Origin: Coriobacteriia bacterium
GTDB taxonomy: Bacteria > Actinomycetota > Coriobacteriia > Anaerosomatales > JAENZW01
Length of the DNA: 16,474 nt
Direction of reading: 5' to 3'
Assembly (NCBI GenBank): GCA_029858605.1
Contig: JAOUET010000019.1
Coordinates: 1-16,474 of the forward strand
The position numbers were made by a program, and so were the translations under genes. The notes beneath the pieces were generated by a model. The model saw nothing but the letters and a program-made list of their open reading frames with translations. It searched no databases and was not told where the DNA came from. Shown here piece after piece: positions 13,941 through 16,474 of the stretch. Each line of letters starts with the position of its first letter. The first letter of the stretch is position 1.

Positions 13941-15926
13941 TTATCCTCCTTCCTGCTCACCCGGAGTCGGGTGCAGCACCAACTGTTTTGTGCGGCGGGA
14001 GAACGGCGCAAACGGCCGGCCGCCACCTTCGTAGAACTTGCTGAAGAACTCGACGAATTGCAGACGTGCCGGGTGTACGAAGGAGCTCAACAAGTTTATG
14101 ACCAGGTTGAACGTGTGGCCGACGATGAAGATCAGGGCGGCCGCGAGCACGCCGATGCCCCAGGGCACGCCCGAGACGAGAGTGGCGAGCTTGTTCATGA
14201 CGTCGCCGACCAGAAGACTGGAGAGTCCAAGGGCGGCAAGCCTCGTATAGGACAGGAAGTCCGACAGGAATCCGGTCATGCCGTACAGCGCCAGAAGTCC
14301 CGAGAAGATGCCGAGCAACGCCTTGAGCGGGGCCTTGTCGGCAATCAACCTCTGGAGCACCCGGCCCTTCAGCACCACCGCCGCCACGAGCGCCCAAAGC
14401 AGCAGCGCCGGGCTCGCGCCCAATATGACGGGAATAGTCGCCGCGACGACGAGCACCGAGGAGGCGTCGTCTTGCACGGCACTCCACCAATCGCCGGAGC
14501 GCACGCTTCGATAGGCGTTTGTAAGCACGCCGAGCATGACGTGCACGACGCCGATGACCACGGAAAGGATCAGCAGGACCACGATGTCGTCGAGCGGGTC
14601 GAGGATCGGCTCGTAGCTCAAGATCCCCGGAAGCGCCTCTTCTGGCAGGGCGAAGTAGCTGCGGGTGACCACGCCGACGATGGCCGAAGCGATACCACCC
14701 AAGATCAGCAGGTCCATGAAGCGCTTCACGCCGGGCGCGACATCGAGTCGCGTCTTGATGAGCCACGCGGCTATGACGAGCACGACGCCATACCCCACAT
14801 CGCCCAAACACATGCCGAAGAACAGGAAGAAGAAGCCCGCCAAGAGCGGCGTGGGGTCGACGTCCCCGTATCGGGGCCGACCGTAGAGATCCGTGAGCAC
14901 CTCGAAAGGCTGCAGTATGCGATAGTTGACGAGCTCCACGGGTACCTGGTCTTCGGGCTCCGGATCGGCAAACGAGATGTCGATCGCCGAGTCAACGCTC
15001 GCAAGCGCATCGACCAACGAGACTCGGCGACGATCCGGAATCCACCCGGTCACGAGGAAGGTCCTCTCGGTGGCCGCAAAGGAATCGCGCACCTCGACCG
15101 CATCCTGGTCGGAGAGAAGCGCCTGCACGAGCGCCGCGCTTCGCTTGTAGTGCTCTGCCGAAAGGTCTGTCGCGCGCTCGAGCAGCTCCTTCTCCTCGTC
15201 GGCAAGAAGAGACAGCGCATCCTCGGCACAAGCAGATTCCTCGGCAGGATAGTCGGTCAGCCCCGAGAAGCTCGCCTCCGCGAACGTCGTCAACCCCAGG
15301 GTCGCGCGGACATCCTCGACGCTGTCCCGGTGCGCCATCACCACCCACGCTTCGCGGTACGCATCGCTGCCGACTTCGTGAACGCTCATCTCTTGCACCG
15401 TGTCGCGAAGCGCCTGACGAATCTCGGCGGCATCGGATAGCGGCACAGTCCCGGCGAAAAGCACGACGTGCTCGCTGCCCTTCCACTCCTGGACCTGGAG
15501 ATGCAGATCGAGCCACGGAGCCAGGTCTTCGATCAAGGCATTCAGCCGCCCGCGCTCGCGGTCGATCGAGCCTAGCCGGTCTGAGATGCCGACGCATTCC
15601 TCGTAGAGCGCCAGGAAGGCCGCGTCGGATTCGAGAGCCTCGAAATCGGCTTCCGAGATGTGCACCTTCTCCGAGATGAAAGTGCCGAAGGGCTGGTCAC
15701 TCTCGTGGAACCTGCCCAGGAAATCGCGCACGAACTGCGCGTCGGCAACGCGCGCCTCGATCTCGTGCAGCCGGTGCGAATCCAGCTCCAAGGGCGGCAG
15801 TTCTCGGTCTGGAACCTCGGTGCGCACCACCTGCACGACGCCAGCGCGCTGAAGCCGCTCCACGACCTCCTCGATCACGGAGGCATGGCCTATGACGGAA
15901 ACCTTGTGCATGCGCGCAACGGCCAC
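13941..15926 (-). CDS. atpI: V/A-type ATPase subunit I (stator membrane subunit, a-type)
   Basis: The 661-residue subunit provides the ion half-channels against the K ring and anchors the peripheral stalks. The soluble N-terminal half (about 1-335) begins VARMHKVSVIG and has long helices. The membrane half starts near 360 (LLAGFFFLFFGMCLGDVGYG) with about eight helices. The essential Arg is Arg562 in FLSYTRLAALGLSS. The conserved end VGHTFNLVINLLSSFVHPARL and QFVEFFSKFYEGGGRPFAPF runs from about 602 to 641. Length and motifs are normal. I use GTG at 15926, 7 bases after the preceding stop, because MAVARMHKV resembles the family's usual start; an ATG at 15911 is possible. The SD is weak (GGGTGA), so translation may depend on coupling to the gene before it. 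Confidence 0.95.
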   Translation of the reverse strand: MAVARMHKVSVIGHASVIEEVVERLQRAGVVQVVRTEVPDRELPPLELDSHRLHEIEARVADAQFVRDFLGRFHESDQPFGTFISEKVHISEADFEALESDAAFLALYEECVGISDRLGSIDRERGRLNALIEDLAPWLDLHLQVQEWKGSEHVVLFAGTVPLSDAAEIRQALRDTVQEMSVHEVGSDAYREAWVVMAHRDSVEDVRATLGLTTFAEASFSGLTDYPAEESACAEDALSLLADEEKELLERATDLSAEHYKRSAALVQALLSDQDAVEVRDSFAATERTFLVTGWIPDRRRVSLVDALASVDSAIDISFADPEPEDQVPVELVNYRILQPFEVLTDLYGRPRYGDVDPTPLLAGFFFLFFGMCLGDVGYGVVLVIAAWLIKTRLDVAPGVKRFMDLLILGGIASAIVGVVTRSYFALPEEALPGILSYEPILDPLDDIVVLLILSVVIGVVHVMLGVLTNAYRSVRSGDWWSAVQDDASSVLVVAATIPVILGASPALLLWALVAAVVLKGRVLQRLIADKAPLKALLGIFSGLLALYGMTGFLSDFLSYTRLAALGLSSLLVGDVMNKLATLVSGVPWGIGVLAAALIFIVGHTFNLVINLLSSFVHPARLQFVEFFSKFYEGGGRPFAPFSRRTKQLVLHPTPGEQEGG

Positions 15927-15933
15927 GCGCGAC

Positions 15934-16239
15934 TCACCCAGTCACTTCGCGCACGACATCGTCAACTGCAGTGTCGAGCTGCCTCTCCGCAACCCCGACC
16001 AGTCTCCCGAGTTCGTGCTCTGCGTCGCGCTCGATAGCCGCTGCTTGAGAGTCTGCCTCGAGCAGAATCTTCGAGCGCAAAGCGGCAGCCGCATCTGCAG
16101 CCTTTCGTGCCCCTGACTGGAGGATCAGGTCCGCTTCGGCTGCTGCCTCTTTTCGGACGTCTCGAGCTCGCGCGCGTGCATCCGACAGTTCTCGGCGCGC
16201 GTTCTCTTCCGCCCGAAGGATTTCTTCGAGCTTCTCCAT
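15934..16239 (-). CDS. atpH: V/A-type ATPase subunit H/G (peripheral stalk)
   Basis: The 101-residue, almost wholly coiled-coil protein has the pattern of the small stalk subunit (H or G) that pairs with E: EEILRAEENARRELSDAR, then KEAAAEADLILQSGARKA. It ends LVGVAERQLDTAVDDVVREVTG, with no membrane segment. Its identity rests on composition, length and first position in the operon, directly before subunit I. I chose the ATG at 16239 because GAGGG lies 4 bases upstream and the likely promoter is 45 bases away. The frame continues to a TTG at 16269, which lacks an SD and would leave almost no leader. The gene ends 7 bases before the subunit I start. Confidence 0.82.
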   Translation of the reverse strand: MEKLEEILRAEENARRELSDARARARDVRKEAAAEADLILQSGARKAADAAAALRSKILLEADSQAAAIERDAEHELGRLVGVAERQLDTAVDDVVREVTG

Positions 16240-16281
16240 CTGTCCCTCGAATTCCCTTACCCCTGCCAATGATTGAGTGCG

Positions 16282-16290
16282 ATTGTAGCA
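16282..16290 (-). promoter_or_regulatory. Candidate extended -10 promoter of the ATPase operon
   Basis: On the minus strand TGC followed by TACAAT (16287-16282) makes an extended -10 with five of six consensus bases. The -35 region 17 bases upstream is not convincing. Transcription would begin near 16275, about 36 bases before the chosen start of subunit H/G. It is the only good -10 in the divergent gap on this strand. Confidence 0.45.
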
Positions 16291-16322
16291 TTCGTTCGCA
16301 CCGAATCGGCCCTCTTACGCGC

Positions 16323-16328
16323 TATAAT
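16323..16328 (+). promoter_or_regulatory. Consensus -10 box for a plus-strand gene at the right edge
   Basis: A perfect TATAAT lies on the plus strand, 70 bases before the ATG at 16398, in the gap divergent from the ATPase operon. No -35 is recognisable at the normal distance and there is no TG extension. A chance match is possible, but AT-rich hexamers are rare in this DNA. Confidence 0.35.
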
Positions 16329-16397
16329 CTGCGCGACCAGGATTGGCGCAAGCACGACAGAGACGTGCAGCGCTCATGTCAGCCTCACTCGAGAGCC

Positions 16398-16474
16398 ATG
16401 TCGGACCCTAGCCCTCTCAAACGCTCGCAACTTCTCGAGAAACGCCGTCGGAGACTACGTCGTCGCGCGACGGT
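16398..16474 (+). CDS. Start of an Arg-rich protein, cut by the window end
   Basis: An ATG at 16398 opens a frame that stays open to the window end, giving 25 residues that begin MSDPSPLKRS and turn strongly basic (a run of Lys/Arg after residue 14). The SD is only GAGAG with a two-base gap, so support is weak. The TATAAT upstream fits a plus-strand gene. No family can be named from so short a piece, and a chance open frame in GC-rich DNA is a real alternative. Confidence 0.3.
   Translation, partial: MSDPSPLKRSQLLEKRRRRLRRRAT

Noticed and set aside
13971..15440. Long plus-strand open frame of 489 codons opposite subunit I
   Set aside because: It is an antisense shadow of the clearly conserved subunit I gene. 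Its composition (Gln, His, Asp, Arg-rich) is typical of frame shadows in GC-rich DNA, and it has no recognisable motif.

Overview
The window reads as GC-rich bacterial chromosome. It is dominated by a complete bacterial/archaeal-type A/V-type ATPase operon on the minus strand, about 16.24 kb down to 7.36 kb. High GC, GTG/TTG starts, strong Shine-Dalgarno sites and a V-type rather than F-type ATPase would suit an anaerobic deep-branching actinobacterium (Coriobacteriia/OPB41-like) or a similar lineage. That placement is inference; no rRNA or other marker gene is present. I see no insertion sequence, tRNA, rRNA or CRISPR array.

Layout, left to right. (1) A family-2 glycosyltransferase (minus, 11-1009) of the polyprenyl-phosphate sugar-transferase type is divergent from a secreted NlpC/P60 peptidoglycan hydrolase (plus, 1299-2504); both point to envelope work. 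(2) A two-gene operon encodes the TldD/TldE (PmbA) metalloprotease pair (plus, 2674-5453), with start and stop overlapping. (3) A convergent gap (5454-5727) holds three successive inverted repeats. (4) Two minus-strand genes encode surface-anchored proteins sharing the same helical domain. One has a zinc ribbon, a Pro-rich linker and a membrane helix (5728-6525); the other is a lipoprotein (6710-7189). (5) The ATPase operon, in transcription order, is H/G, I, K, E, C, F, A, B, a 63-residue two-helix membrane protein, then D. (6) At the right edge a short Arg-rich reading frame starts on the plus strand, divergent from the operon, and is cut by the window end.

The ATPase genes are packed with gaps or overlaps of a few bases. 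H/G and E form peripheral stalks, I is the stator membrane subunit, K the rotor ring, C the ring-to-shaft adaptor, D and F the central shaft, and A and B the catalytic head. The K subunit keeps the residues that bind sodium in the Enterococcus hirae NtpK ring, so a Na+-coupled enzyme is plausible. The least explained items are the small membrane protein inserted between B and D, an extra stretch of about 33 residues in subunit A, and the paralogous surface-protein pair directly after the operon.
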